A program made the translations under genes and the position numbers. Positions 1 through 7,978 of a DNA stretch of 64,000 nt are shown in pieces. The stretch lies in contig CAZMGB010000003.1 in the NCBI GenBank assembly GCA_964565775.1, positions 1 through 64,000 of the forward strand, written 5' to 3'. The DNA is from CAZMGB01 sp964565775. GTDB lineage: Bacteria > Chloroflexota > Dehalococcoidia > DSTF01 > JALHUB01. Numbering within the stretch: position 1 is the first letter of the stretch; every line of letters begins with the position of its first letter. The notes beneath the pieces are model-generated. The model made no database searches. It had not been told where the DNA came from and was given only the letters and a program-made list of their open reading frames with translations.

Positions 1-1084
1 ATCTCTGGCGAGATGCTGCCTGACGGCTGCGGATGGAGTTTTGGCGCCCCACAGGCTCCGCCCGCGCTTTGTTCCCCTTTATCCGCCAAAGCGCGAAGCC
101 GACGTGAAGGTCTTGGGCCATCTTGCTGCCAGGGGTCGGGCTTCCGTCGGCCATTTCTACTTCATCGAGGGGGATCGAGCACGCCTCGCCGCCTTCCAGC
201 AAGAACCACGTCCTGATCTGTTCGCGCCCGATCCGCGTTTCTTCCCGTTGCCCCTCAATCGCATGCTCCGGCCATGGGCACCGCGTGGGATCGGCCGCTG
301 TCCGGTGATCCGCGATCTTGAACCGCATACAAAGCCGCTGCTGAGGAAGGCCTTCGTAGAGGTAGAGATATGGCCACTCATTCCTCGCCACCACCATGTC
401 GGCGTCCAACCGATATGGCCAAGGTGCCGCGCGCGTTCCCTCCTCAGGGCTGCTCGTGCCCGTCTCCTTCGCCCAGCTGAACCTTCCTACCAACAAAGCC
501 TTCCCGGTCTCCACGGGCTGATACTCACTGACCAGCCTGCGAATGTCGGCTACGATCTCGGCTCTGAGGCTGGCACCCGAATGGGCCCTTAGGTCCTGGG
601 GCAGGAGCGCTCGGTACAGCACCGCCGTCGTGCCACCAAATCCGACCGACTTAGTACCTGCTATCGTCTTCGCCTGAAATCCAGGAAGAGCAGGTTCTCG
701 CAGGACATCCAGTTGGTCCAGGGCCGACGAGGCTTCTCCCCAATAGGACAGTCCCCACACGAGGCTCCGCTCCAGATCGCCGGACTCTTCGTCGGCCATG
801 CCGACATTGACGAATGCCGAGAGGGCGCGGGTGCCGATGCCGACGAACAACCTGTCGAAGCTGTCTCGTTTCACCTTCGCAGTGCTGGGAGCGTGGTATG
901 CTATCCCCTCCAACTTGAGTTCTCTGGCGACCGACTCGAGAAATGGGCGGGTGATCGGTCGGACCTTCTCCGTCCAGAGTTGACCGTCGACCACTTCAGG
1001 ATCGGTCAAGCGTCTGTTCTCAAGCAGGTCGGCAACCTGCCCTGCCACAGCGTCCATGTTCGAAGCTACTTCTTCCAAAGCCAT
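1..1084 (-). CDS. unknown protein, partner of the DUF2357 gene, open at the left window edge
   Basis: An ATG at 1084 follows the DUF2357 stop codon by one base (TGAGATG), so the two genes are almost certainly translationally coupled. The frame stays open for about 361 codons to the window edge, with ordinary codon usage. I see no Walker A motif, membrane segment or signal peptide. The protein has a Trp/Tyr-rich middle region and is acidic to neutral. In McrBC-like systems a DUF2357/McrC-like protein usually pairs with an AAA+ motor; this fragment shows no motor, so the function is unassigned. The last ~20 codons read through a copy of the dispersed repeat (24-58), so the native C-terminus may have been removed by that element. 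The gene is real; its role is unknown. Confidence 0.6.
   Translation of the reverse strand, partial: MALEEVASNMDAVAGQVADLLENRRLTDPEVVDGQLWTEKVRPITRPFLESVARELKLEGIAYHAPSTAKVKRDSFDRLFVGIGTRALSAFVNVGMADEESGDLERSLVWGLSYWGEASSALDQLDVLREPALPGFQAKTIAGTKSVGFGGTTAVLYRALLPQDLRAHSGASLRAEIVADIRRLVSEYQPVETGKALLVGRFSWAKETGTSSPEEGTRAAPWPYRLDADMVVARNEWPYLYLYEGLPQQRLCMRFKIADHRTAADPTRCPWPEHAIEGQREETRIGREQIRTWFLLEGGEACSIPLDEVEMADGSPTPGSKMAQDLHVGFALWRIKGNKARAEPVGRQNSIRSRQAASRQR
24..58 (-). repeat. dispersed repeat core, copy D
   Basis: On the minus strand this stretch reads CTGTGGGGCGCCAAAACTCC followed by ATCCGCA. It matches the cores at 2829, 16301, 18979 and 19954 and, inverted, those near 10990 and 16630. 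It lies inside the open frame of the 1..1084 gene, which suggests that the gene runs into a mobile-element relic. The body of the element would extend left, out of the window. Confidence 0.5.
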
Positions 1085-1085
1085 C

Positions 1086-2714
1086 TCACCCCTCCGGACT
1101 TAGCGGAATTGCGCCGACCCCGGCTGGCGTACTTTCGCCTAGAAACGAATCCAATCGGCACAAGTGTGGACCACCGGCTTCAAAGGGATAGAAGGGAGCA
1201 TCGTCACATTCACGGCCGGGGTAAAGAACGATGCTCGCCTTCAACCGTAGAGCGTCACGATAGGTGTGCATCTTGTAGATGTCGACCCTCTTCGCCAGCC
1301 GCTCTGCAATCCCGCCTCTATCCGGTGAGAGCGCGAAGCCTGACGCTTCGTCTTCCTCGACGGCCTCTAATGCCGGCCAGTCCGCTTGGTCGAAGCGGAA
1401 CTTCGCATCAAGCGCCACCAATGGAACGTTGGCCCGCGTCAGGATGAAGTCCGGTCGAAGCGGCAGCGAATAAGAAGGCCAACGCCTGCTGCTCCTCGAG
1501 AAGGACTGATTGAAGACCAACTCCCAGCCATCTTCGAAGCTGGCAGCGACTCCGTAAGGGAGTCCTCCAACTTCATCGAACCTGACATCAAGCTGGACCA
1601 GCGACCTCAGCGTACCCAGGCGTCCTATCAGTTCAAAGAAGCACCACCACTCGTATAGGGTGGGAACATCGCGCACATCAAGCGCACAATCGAGTGACCA
1701 GAAAGGATCGGATGCAAGATGCAATTCGCGCCAGAAGCGAAGAAGCTCTCGATACCCGTACACCCGTTGAAGCACGCGGGATGCCGCCGGGAAGACCGAC
1801 ATTGGTCCAACCTCAGCCAGGAAAGTAGCATGCAGAGCATCTCGCAGCTCGCCCCAGAAGGTCCCGAGCCGCCTGGATTCCTCTTGCGGAAGGTCGAACT
1901 TTCGCAGAAGACGTTCTATTGCGTTCGACAACTCCTCCACGAACGCGTGGACGAAGCGGTGCTCCGGAGTGTCGAGCGTTTCTTCGGCCCTGGAGACACG
2001 AAGTTGAGCCGGCAAGAAGCGTCGACCCGTGCGGCGCTGCTGAAGGGCGGCTGCGAGCCTCCACCCCGATGCCGCCCCGTCCGTCGGCGCTGGCTGCAAG
2101 TCAGCAGGCCGGCCAATGAGCTCGGGTAGGCAGTCCAGCTCAACCGCCGTCACCTGGTCGAGGGCGACCTGCGCGTCTTCGGCGGTTAGCAGGCGCCTGG
2201 GTTCTCGAATCACGACCCTTAGGGCAGCAAGGACCTTGTCCATATCCCGTCGCAAGAAGTGCCAAACGAATAGGTCGCTGCTCGGCCGGGTGGACTCCCG
2301 TGTTCTCAGTGCTGTCGGGGCCTGGATGCTGAATGGAAGAGTTGCCGCCCGATCCGAAAGTTCTTCAACCAGGCGGTCATAGAACGCCCGGTACTTCTGC
2401 GGCTCGCGGTACTTAAGGGAGAGGACCTCGACAACGAGTGGAACGACTACATTCTCCGACCGGATGTTGAGCCGCGCCAGCCCGAGCTGGTTCTCAAACC
2501 TGAACAGGACACCGTTTCCCACCCTGGTCCTCCTGGGAGGACCGGTGACGATTAGTTGCCCGCAAGGAGCGCTCGTATCTTTCCACTCAATCGCGTAGTC
2601 GCGCCATTCGTGGATAAGGAAGCGGGCCGGTGCGAACGAGGTATCGGCAGCGAGGATCGGGGCATCATTGACGCCGCGTAGGACCAGCGACTCGTCTATC
2701 TCTATGATGGTCAT
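1086..2714 (-). CDS. DUF2357 (McrC-like, PD-(D/E)XK type) domain protein
   Basis: About 542 residues from the ATG at 2714. The layout is that of DUF2357 proteins, relatives of McrC/LlaJI restriction subunits. There is an N-terminal beta-rich part, then a middle helical region with a TPEHRFVHAFVEEL segment, and a C-terminal nuclease-like core. In the core, RPDFILTR is followed by LVALDAKFRFD, matching the D...(D/E)xK signature with Asp-Ala-Lys as the likely metal site. Family knowledge points to modification-dependent or phage-directed DNA cleavage together with a motor subunit. The frame can be read upstream to 2990, but that extension is encoded by repeat relics, so the start at 2714 (or a GTG two codons earlier) is preferred. 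It is coupled to the downstream gene at 1084. Confidence 0.75.
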   Translation of the reverse strand: MTIIEIDESLVLRGVNDAPILAADTSFAPARFLIHEWRDYAIEWKDTSAPCGQLIVTGPPRRTRVGNGVLFRFENQLGLARLNIRSENVVVPLVVEVLSLKYREPQKYRAFYDRLVEELSDRAATLPFSIQAPTALRTRESTRPSSDLFVWHFLRRDMDKVLAALRVVIREPRRLLTAEDAQVALDQVTAVELDCLPELIGRPADLQPAPTDGAASGWRLAAALQQRRTGRRFLPAQLRVSRAEETLDTPEHRFVHAFVEELSNAIERLLRKFDLPQEESRRLGTFWGELRDALHATFLAEVGPMSVFPAASRVLQRVYGYRELLRFWRELHLASDPFWSLDCALDVRDVPTLYEWWCFFELIGRLGTLRSLVQLDVRFDEVGGLPYGVAASFEDGWELVFNQSFSRSSRRWPSYSLPLRPDFILTRANVPLVALDAKFRFDQADWPALEAVEEDEASGFALSPDRGGIAERLAKRVDIYKMHTYRDALRLKASIVLYPGRECDDAPFYPFEAGGPHLCRLDSFLGESTPAGVGAIPLSPEG

Positions 2715-2828
2715 CGGCTTCACGAGCGTCAGCGGCCACCCAGCCAGCCGAAGGTTAGGGCAACATGAACCGCTTGTCAACGTGCGGTTGTGGCACCACG
2801 CCCGAGACGGGCGAACTGGGGTGATCGA

Positions 2829-3075
2829 GCTGTGGGGTGGCAATATTCCATCCGTATCTGTAGGGTGCACTCGCTGGCGTATTGTTGGCCAGCATGCGAC
2901 CTGGAGCGCGACCATCTGCCTCGGAGACAGAGCGTTCATGACCCTCTGCCTCGGAGACAGGGCGTTCGCAACACGGTTCCTCGGAGACATGTCCTGTGCC
3001 GATGCCGTGACCCGGTTCCTCGGACATATGTGCTTTGCCCGACGCCGTGACCCTATGCCTTGGGGGTCAGGCGGT
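2829..3075 (+). mobile_element. dispersed repeat copy A with degenerate tandem repeats
   Basis: The repeat core is at 2829-2861 (GTGGGGTGGCAATATTCCAT). It is followed by about 50 bases of element-like sequence and then, from about 2905 to 3075, by four to five degenerate direct repeats. Each repeat begins with a variant of CCTCGGAGACA, at a spacing of about 30-40 bases. Minus-strand ORFs that read MNALSPRQ-like repeats here are products of this repetition and are not treated as genes. It looks like the decayed end of an insertion element. Confidence 0.55.
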
Positions 3076-3469
3076 CTACCACCTGCTGATCGAACTCAAG
3101 AATGCTGCACACGTTCATCAAACCACCCTTCGGGCGCAGTTGGCACGCACACAACTGGCTCCCGCGCGTTCTTCGAGAGTACTGGTGGCTCCCCAAGCTG
3201 CAGGCCATCTGTCCCTGGGCGGTGACCCTCACCTCTGCCTGAGCATCATCACAATTCCTAAGAGGTCCCGGCGCTTTTATTGTCGCCTAGTCAGTATGGA
3301 GCGTAATCGGCTAAACTAGGCCGTGGAGTCCGGCTCAGGCCTGGCTCGACATCGCAGTCCCTTGAACACCCATATGAGGCGGTGCCGTTTGACGGGCGAA
3401 GCCAAGGACGCTGCGAGGCTTGCGATCGACAACCCGGGAGGATGGGGGAGGACTGGCCCCCTTGTCTAG

Positions 3470-3760
3470 GGATTCGATGGAACGGCTGACTATCGCTTCC
3501 GGATTACGCCAGCCGGGCAACAAGCGCTACAGTTCCCAATTGGCGAGGATTGGGAGGCCACCATCCATGAAGAGCGGTTCCATCGAGTCCTCCCCGATTT
3601 CAACGCCAAGCTCATAGGAATCGCATCCGAGGAATGCCTCTCGGCGCCTGCCCCGACGCGAGGCCGCTCTTCGGAGAAGGCGCTGACCGGTCTCGGTTCC
3701 GCATTTGATGGTTGTTTCACGGCGTACCTAACGTCACTCTGGCCATGCCTCACAAGCTGA
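3470..3760 (+). pseudogene. possible winged-helix regulator remnant
   Basis: This open frame of about 96 codons has no start codon, because an in-frame TAG lies immediately upstream. It encodes YRFRITPAGQQAL, typical of the wing and following helix of small winged-helix regulators, and then a low-complexity tail. It ends 16 bases inside the next gene (start 3745), so it may be the remains of a regulator once coupled to the operon. A frameshifted longer gene is possible. The evidence is weak. Confidence 0.3.
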
Positions 3761-5751
3761 AAATCGCAAATCGCACGGAGCTTGGCGAATGGCTGGCTCA
3801 AGTTACCTCCAGGCCAAGGTCGAGGCCCGTGCACCTGGCAGCGAGCACGGGGCGCAAGGCAGGACTCATCCTTGGTGCATTACAGCAAGAACTGCTGCGA
3901 GGAGCGAAAGGAGTTGTCCTGCGCTTGCCAGTATGGCGAGATATCGGGCCCGTCCCCACACTCCTGGACTTCGAGAACAAACTACTGAGTCAGGTAAGGT
4001 ACAGCAAAGGCACTGAGATATCCCCCCGCGTGCGGCGCTTCTTGGCTTCAGCAAACCCCACGTTGGCGATGCCTGGAGCGCTACACGTTCTCACCGACGA
4101 GGGAGAACAGCTGACGCTGCTTAAAGCCAAGGGGACCGAAAGACTAACCGGCCTCTTCGAAGGCACTGAAGGCAGCGCCATAGCCAGCGAGAGCTTCGTC
4201 CACTTCTCTGCCACCCTGTCGGAGTTCTGCGCGACTCTTGAGATACAGCACCTGATCATCGCAATTGAGCCCCGAGGAACGTCCGATTTGAGACTGGTGC
4301 GTTTCGTTAAAGAACTCGGTGTTGCCTGCCCCTGGGCAATTCTAGTGACGGTCGGAGATCGATCGTCAGCGGCACTTGCCACCTGGATCCAAGCCGACGT
4401 GCCTGATCTCTCGCACCGCGAGTCTGATGCTGTCGTAGCTTCTTTCGGACTGTCGCGCCCCTTTGCGCCCATCATCTGGAAACGCGCACATGGTCATCCA
4501 CTGAACACCATGCTCGCGTGCGAACTCGCGACGAGAGGAGAAACCATTCCCGACCAACCGGCGACTACCGGGGCGCTTCTGGGAAAGCTTTGGCTCGGCC
4601 TTGACAGGCGCAGCCGTCAGCTCTTAAGCGCGTTGGCGGCTGTGAACATTGACGTTAGCAAGGAGTCGCTTTGCCAGTCGGTGGAGGCGCCACCTGACAG
4701 GTGCCAAGAAGACCTCCGGCATCTGGTTGCGTCCGGTACCGTTGACCTAATCTCGCTCATGCAAGGGGGAGAACCATCATACGCAATCGAACCCGAGGTC
4801 CTTAAGGAAGCAGTCCGGTTGGCGGGCGAAGAAGCAGTTAAGCTTGCCTCCCGCGCTGGGCATCACGTTCTGACTGACACAATCACGAGCCCATATGAAA
4901 ACCCCAAGGACGTTGTCAGGTGCGTTTCGTATCTCCAGGAAACACACCAAGGCGGGTCCCTTGCGGACGCGGCGATTGCCACCTCCCCTATCATGCTTTC
5001 ATGGGGAGAGACTACCCAGGTTCGCAAGAACCTGCGAACAGCGAGCAATCTTGCGGGGCTGGGCCATAGACAGGCCTACATCGACTATTTCCTTGGCCTT
5101 GCTGACGTGGCCGAGGGGAACTATCGAGGCGCTCAGAAGCATCTTCGCGGTGCTTTGACTCAGCTAGAGCAACAGGATGGAGGCTTGGGCCTCTCTATTG
5201 CACTTAGGCATGCTCTGAGCAGATCTCTGGACCGCTTAGGGCGCACCGAAGAGGCGATCTCGATCATGAGACGTGCCGCTATGATAGCCGAGACGCACGT
5301 TGTCCGAAAGGAGTTCCCGGGTCTTCTCAGTAGCTCGCTCGCCAACCTTGGTGTCTTACTCCGTAAGGCTGGGAAGCTGCCGGACGCGCAAGCAGCGTAT
5401 CAGGCTGCTTTGGAGATCGACGAAGGAACAGCTAACGTTACTGGCCTGGCTGAAGACCACAGAGGCCTGGCCTTTATCCATCAAGACTTGGGCAACTTGG
5501 AGGAGGCCGTGCGTCATCACGAGCAGGCGCTCGAGCTGGACGTGACCGGATCCAGCTTGGTTGGGCAAGCCATTGACCACGCCAACCTCGGTGCGATTCA
5601 GCTAGCACTCGGCCACGAGGAACAAGCGCGGCAACACTTGGGTTGGGCTCTGCAGCTCTTCAGGCAACTGGGCGCCCAGTCCGAAGCTACCCAGGTTGAG
5701 GGTCTGCTCCGTGGGATGAGTGGGGATAGGGACGCTAGTGAAAGACACTAG
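3745..5751 (+). CDS. STAND-like protein with C-terminal TPRs
   Basis: 668 residues from the ATG at 3745; a GTG/ATG 11 codons upstream is also open. Residues ~25-400 have the size and pattern of a STAND NTPase core followed by a winged-helix-like region (LWLGLDRRSRQLLSALAAV). The P-loop position, however, holds ASTGRKAGLILGA instead of GxxxxGK(S/T), so ATP binding may be lost. Residues ~440-650 contain at least four TPRs (for example SLANLGVLLRKAGKLPDAQA and DHANLGAIQLALGHEEQA). STAND-TPR proteins commonly act as sensors or scaffolds that bind a trigger and activate partner effectors. It is the first gene of a four-gene operon whose reading frames overlap or nearly touch. A sensor role is inferred. 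Confidence 0.65.
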   Translation: MPHKLKIANRTELGEWLAQVTSRPRSRPVHLAASTGRKAGLILGALQQELLRGAKGVVLRLPVWRDIGPVPTLLDFENKLLSQVRYSKGTEISPRVRRFLASANPTLAMPGALHVLTDEGEQLTLLKAKGTERLTGLFEGTEGSAIASESFVHFSATLSEFCATLEIQHLIIAIEPRGTSDLRLVRFVKELGVACPWAILVTVGDRSSAALATWIQADVPDLSHRESDAVVASFGLSRPFAPIIWKRAHGHPLNTMLACELATRGETIPDQPATTGALLGKLWLGLDRRSRQLLSALAAVNIDVSKESLCQSVEAPPDRCQEDLRHLVASGTVDLISLMQGGEPSYAIEPEVLKEAVRLAGEEAVKLASRAGHHVLTDTITSPYENPKDVVRCVSYLQETHQGGSLADAAIATSPIMLSWGETTQVRKNLRTASNLAGLGHRQAYIDYFLGLADVAEGNYRGAQKHLRGALTQLEQQDGGLGLSIALRHALSRSLDRLGRTEEAISIMRRAAMIAETHVVRKEFPGLLSSSLANLGVLLRKAGKLPDAQAAYQAALEIDEGTANVTGLAEDHRGLAFIHQDLGNLEEAVRHHEQALELDVTGSSLVGQAIDHANLGAIQLALGHEEQARQHLGWALQLFRQLGAQSEATQVEGLLRGMSGDRDASERH

Positions 5752-7141
5752 GGCAATCTTGCTCGACCTGGACCACACCCTGGTCGACCACACTTCCACG
5801 CTGCACGTGGTTGCCCAGGTCATCGCTGACCATCCCTTATTCAAGGTGAGCACCCTCAATTCACATGATGTCTATCTAGCTCTGGTCTCCAACTGGAGGT
5901 TCTTTCACAACCTTGGGTTCGCGGATTTCCGTCGCCTATGGCTCTCTGGAGAGGTCCTCTGGGCTACACTTGCAATCTGCAGAGAGGATATCTGGCCACC
6001 TATCTACTCGCGATGGCATGACATTGAGAGAGCACTCGGCCAGGCCGCAGCGACAACGGATACTGGCGCTAGTCAAGAGTCAGCGGACGCGAAGTCGATC
6101 TGGCAACTGTCCGCTTCCCCTGAGGCGACCGAACTTGGCGTCTTGCTCGCGGAGAAAATCGCTATGGTGTCGCGAGATCGCATTACCGCCAACGCAGTTG
6201 GCGGGCTGATGCACGACCTTTCAAACCATCCCGGACTCTTCTCCATATATCCCGATGCGTCGAACTTCCTACAGAATCTGAGTCAACGGGATGGCCACAC
6301 GCTCTACATTGTCACAGAAGGGGACGAGTTCATTCAGCGGCTGAAATTCCGGCGCCTTGGGCTCGAGCGATATATCGCCCTGCGAAGACTTGTGACAACA
6401 GATGACCTGTGTCATCCACCTCAACTGCGGCAGTTGCGGACGCTGGCAACGGTTCTTGAAGAGCGCCTCGGACGCGAGAGCAATCCAAGGCGAACTCGAT
6501 ACGGCAGGCACAGCACATCGCCTCGCACTGCTCTTGAACGGCAGCGGGCGAGTCAGCACGTGGAGTTTGCGCTCGCCAATGCCGGGACGTCAGACCCTCT
6601 GGCTTTCCTCGACTCCGCTCTTGCCGCTGTGCGCTTCCTGGCAGGGAGGATCTCGATTGTTAGACTCAAGGGCCATCCAGCCTTTCTCCCTTTGCTGATT
6701 CATTCGATTTGGCGTTCCCCTTCTGATCCGCATAAGGGATTCCGTCAAGTGTTCTCCAACGCACCACTTCCCCCGAGGCGGCTTAAACTCGCCGTCGTCG
6801 GTGATAGATACGACGCGGATCTATATCCCGCGCTGAGCCTTCTTGGTGATGCTGCTATCACGGTCCGCCTGCGTCGCGGCAAGTATGAAAGAGAGTACTT
6901 GGGGGATGACCTCGCGGCCGAGCGAAAGCCCAGTCCGACCGCAACCTTTGAGACCCTGCGAGATGCGAAGCAGATGCTCACCGACGAGCGCGTTTGGGCT
7001 CGGGCAAGGCCAGTCGACCCGCCATCATTGGCATCGCTTGTCCCTGAACCTTGTGTGGACTTCTGGCTGGGTCTGTGCCTCCTGTTCCCTGAAGATTCTG
7101 CTGCGCATCGCGTGGCAGCATCGATCAGGCCTCTGATCTAG
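5720..7141 (+). CDS. HAD-superfamily hydrolase (putative phosphatase)
   Basis: About 473 residues from a GTG at 5720, overlapping the previous gene; a GTG at 5738 is an alternative start. All four HAD motifs are visible: motif I LLDLDHTLVDH near residue 15 (nucleophile Asp plus second Asp), motif II YIVTEGD near residue 197 (Thr), motif III IVRLKGH (Lys) near 317, and motif IV VVGDRYDADLYPA near 355 (the two acidic metal ligands). The catalytic set appears intact. The insertion between motifs I and II is unusually large (~180 residues) and probably forms a cap domain. The substrate cannot be read from sequence. Next to a phosphohexomutase, a sugar phosphate is a reasonable guess. Confidence 0.8.
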   Translation: MGIGTLVKDTRAILLDLDHTLVDHTSTLHVVAQVIADHPLFKVSTLNSHDVYLALVSNWRFFHNLGFADFRRLWLSGEVLWATLAICREDIWPPIYSRWHDIERALGQAAATTDTGASQESADAKSIWQLSASPEATELGVLLAEKIAMVSRDRITANAVGGLMHDLSNHPGLFSIYPDASNFLQNLSQRDGHTLYIVTEGDEFIQRLKFRRLGLERYIALRRLVTTDDLCHPPQLRQLRTLATVLEERLGRESNPRRTRYGRHSTSPRTALERQRASQHVEFALANAGTSDPLAFLDSALAAVRFLAGRISIVRLKGHPAFLPLLIHSIWRSPSDPHKGFRQVFSNAPLPPRRLKLAVVGDRYDADLYPALSLLGDAAITVRLRRGKYEREYLGDDLAAERKPSPTATFETLRDAKQMLTDERVWARARPVDPPSLASLVPEPCVDFWLGLCLLFPEDSAAHRVAASIRPLI

Positions 7142-7152
7142 GAGACCGTCCA

Positions 7153-7977
7153 GTGTCTTTCTTGCTCCTTGGGATGGCACAGGTCCTGCGCACGCTGTTT
7201 GGGAGGCGACTGAGTCCCTTCCTTGCGCTTGGCTCTGGGCTAGCTGCGGCGGGCGTCGGAATCCAGTACTCAGGTGCGCCAGCGCATGACCAGATCGGAG
7301 GAGCGATCCTAGCCGTGGGGGCCGCAGCGCTTGCGGTAGTGTTTCTCGAAGCTATCCGCGTTGTTGAGGATCAGGCTGGCTTGCTCGGCGACCTGCACCG
7401 GCTTGGGATTGCACGCATCCAAGAACGCTCGGAAGCCGACCAGAACGTGATGGAATGGTACAAGCGCATCCGAAGGGCGCGAGAGGTCGACCTCCTTGGC
7501 TTGGTGCTTCGGGACAGGTGGGCACATAGCAGTGAGTTTAGGAATGCTCTGGAAGAAGCGGTCAAGTCCAATCGTTGCCAGGTACGGATCATAACGCTCT
7601 GCCCAGATGCAAGAAACCCAGTATTCAGGAGAAGAGCCCACGAGGAAGAAGATGCCGGGAAGGGGGCGGCCAAGAGGATGTTGGGGAGCCTTGAGGACAG
7701 TTGGGAGGCATTTCGAGCCTTGCGTGATCGCCTGGGTAGACTCGATACATCGTTCTCAGATTGCGTGAAGCTCCGTCACGCGGAAGATACGACTATTTAC
7801 TGTCACTTCATTCGAGTTGACGACATTATGCGAATCTCGCACTATGTATCGCATCAGACCGGACGCGGCGGAGCGGTGTCGATAGAGGTCCGCGGATCTG
7901 GAAGCCCCACCTTCAGACTGTACAAGGACCAGTTCGACCATATTTTCTCTAGGCACAGCCACGAGGCACCGCACTAG
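7153..7977 (+). CDS. two-TM protein with DUF5919/PLD-like cytosolic domain
   Basis: 274 residues from a GTG at 7153, with GGAG a few bases upstream. Two hydrophobic helices lie at about residues 19-40 and 47-66, followed by a basic linker. The cytosolic domain (~95-274) includes REVDLLGLVLRDRW, then VRIITLCPDARNP, and later TIYCHFIRVDDIMRISHYVS. This order recalls the DUF5919/phospholipase-D-like fold found with regulatory or effector proteins, but no canonical HxK motif is present. Such small 2TM proteins often act as membrane effectors in defence operons; here that is inferred only. It sits 11 bases after the HAD gene and 1 base before the mutase gene. Confidence 0.6.
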   Translation: MSFLLLGMAQVLRTLFGRRLSPFLALGSGLAAAGVGIQYSGAPAHDQIGGAILAVGAAALAVVFLEAIRVVEDQAGLLGDLHRLGIARIQERSEADQNVMEWYKRIRRAREVDLLGLVLRDRWAHSSEFRNALEEAVKSNRCQVRIITLCPDARNPVFRRRAHEEEDAGKGAAKRMLGSLEDSWEAFRALRDRLGRLDTSFSDCVKLRHAEDTTIYCHFIRVDDIMRISHYVSHQTGRGGAVSIEVRGSGSPTFRLYKDQFDHIFSRHSHEAPH

Positions 7978-7978
7978 A

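Noticed and set aside
41..1447. Plus-strand ORFs of 183 and 244 codons
   Set aside because: They lie opposite the minus-strand partner and DUF2357 genes, whose translations show better codon use, conserved motifs and coupling.
2715..2990. N-terminal extension of the DUF2357 frame to 2990 (634 residues)
   Set aside because: The extra 92 codons are encoded by the repeat relic and tandem repeats; a normal protein begins at the ATG at 2714.
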